A DNA stretch of 20,742 nucleotides from positions 1 through 20,742 of the forward strand of contig JBPCOI010000010.1 of the NCBI GenBank assembly GCA_051000395.1, read 5' to 3'. The translations under genes and the position numbers were made by a program. Shown piece after piece: positions 20,201 to 20,742 of this stretch. The stretch is from JBPCOI01 sp051000395. GTDB taxonomy: Bacteria; Actinomycetota; Actinomycetes; Mycobacteriales; Jatrophihabitantaceae. Below the pieces are notes generated by a model, which was not told where the DNA came from, searched no databases, and saw only the letters and a program-made list of their open reading frames with translations. Each line of letters begins with the position of its first letter. The stretch's first letter is position 1.

Positions 20201-20742
20201 AGCGGCGCTGGCGCGTGCCGTAATCGCGCAGGGCGCGCAGGAAGTCGATGCGCCGGAAGTCCGGCCACAGCGCGTCGCAGAAGTAGAACTCGGAGTGCAC
20301 CGACTGCCACAGCAGGAAGCCGGACAGCCGTTGCTCCCCCGACGTGCGGATCACCAGGTCCGGATCCGGCTGGCCATTGGTGTAGAGGTGCTCGGCGATG
20401 TGGTCGACGTCGATGACCTCGGCCAGCTCCTCGATGGACGTGCCGGCCGCGGCGTGCTCCTGCAGCAGTGAGCGCACCGCGTCGGCGATCTCGCGGCGCC
20501 CGCCGTAGCCGACCGCGACGTTGACGGTCAGACCGTCGCGCTCGGCGGTGCGTTCCGCGGTAGACTTGAGAGCCGCGGTGGTGGCCGAGGGCAGCAGGTC
20601 GAGCGCGCCCATGGCATGGACCCGCCACGGTTTGCCATTAGTCGAGAGCTCCTTGGTCACGCCGGCGATGATCCGCAGCAGCGGGTCGAGTTCGTCGGCC
20701 GGGCGGCGCAGGTTGTCGGTGGACAGCAACCAGATGGTGACG
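20190..20742 (-). CDS. Short-chain Z-isoprenyl diphosphate synthase (partial, N-terminus beyond window)
   Basis: The C-terminal 183 residues of a cis-prenyl transferase (UppS superfamily), which adds isopentenyl units in Z geometry to an allylic diphosphate. Reading begins mid-gene (VTIWLLSTDNLRRPADEL); the catalytic-Asp segment near the N-terminus lies off the right edge. Visible motifs are NVAVGYGGRREIADAVR, then DPDLVIRTSGEQRLSGFLLWQSVHSEFYFCDALWPDFRRIDFLRALRDY. The SGFLLWQS and FRRIDFLRALRDY wording resembles mycobacterial Rv1086, a Z,E-farnesyl diphosphate synthase, more than the decaprenyl synthase Rv2361c, and position agrees. Its stop overlaps the sulfurtransferase start by 11 nt. Confidence 0.92.
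   Translation of the reverse strand, partial: VTIWLLSTDNLRRPADELDPLLRIIAGVTKELSTNGKPWRVHAMGALDLLPSATTAALKSTAERTAERDGLTVNVAVGYGGRREIADAVRSLLQEHAAAGTSIEELAEVIDVDHIAEHLYTNGQPDPDLVIRTSGEQRLSGFLLWQSVHSEFYFCDALWPDFRRIDFLRALRDYGTRQRRYGS

Overview
The window is very GC-rich, with strong G/C bias at third codon positions, many GTG starts, GTGA stop/start overlaps and actinobacterial -10 hexamers (TAnnnT) close to start codons. Gene content and order point to the chromosome of an Actinomycetota (actinobacterial) species. Read in reverse, the backbone ychF, DUF6542, ispH, an Rv1109c-like gene, xseA, xseB, glpX, fum, phoH2 and a Z-prenyl transferase has the same order and relative orientations as M. tuberculosis Rv1112 to Rv1086, as I remember that locus. 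The genus cannot be fixed; the genes that interrupt this backbone suggest a lineage outside Mycobacterium. I saw no rRNA, tRNA, CRISPR array, transposase or phage gene.

Layout. Positions 1-1560 are accessory: a 9-bp tandem array, a Ser/Thr/Ala-rich lipoprotein, and a Phd-type antitoxin/VapC toxin pair with a likely autoregulatory operator. Positions 1763-4822 hold ychF, divergent rmuC and a DUF6542 membrane protein. Positions 4894-8495 hold an insertion relative to the mycobacterial order: a secreted or anchored lipase-like hydrolase, then a convergent three-gene operon (LolA/RseB-like exported protein, ABC ATPase, ABC-2 permease) joined by two GTGA overlaps. Positions 8529-14491 are core metabolism: ispH, then a divergent run of an Rv1109c-like gene, xseA, xseB, glpX, a YbjQ-family protein with a Gln-rich tail, and fumC. 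Positions 14483-16025 hold an AbiEi/DUF559-type nuclease gene bracketed by a family of palindromic repeats. Positions 16026-20742 form a leftward cluster: Z-prenyl transferase (cut by the window edge), sulfurtransferase, possible PhoAT-like ORF, phoH2, bioB and bsaP.

How the genes work together. ispH supplies C5 isoprenoid units and the prenyl transferase condenses them. glpX (gluconeogenesis) and fumC (TCA cycle) are central carbon enzymes. xseA and xseB form exonuclease VII. bioB and bsaP perform the last step of biotin synthesis, and the upstream sulfurtransferase could be a sulfur source, although that link is inference. phoH2 combines a PIN RNase with a PhoH ATPase.

The most unusual content is non-coding. 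(i) Two 55-nt palindromes with GTTACGCCT/AGGCGTAAC arms, plus half-copies, sit on both sides of the DUF559 gene. (ii) A roughly 42-bp repeat array lies inside the bioB-bsaP transcript. (iii) A roughly 20-bp degenerate array lies ahead of phoH2. (iv) Short tandem duplications start at stop codons. I have no database access, so novelty is not established for any of these.
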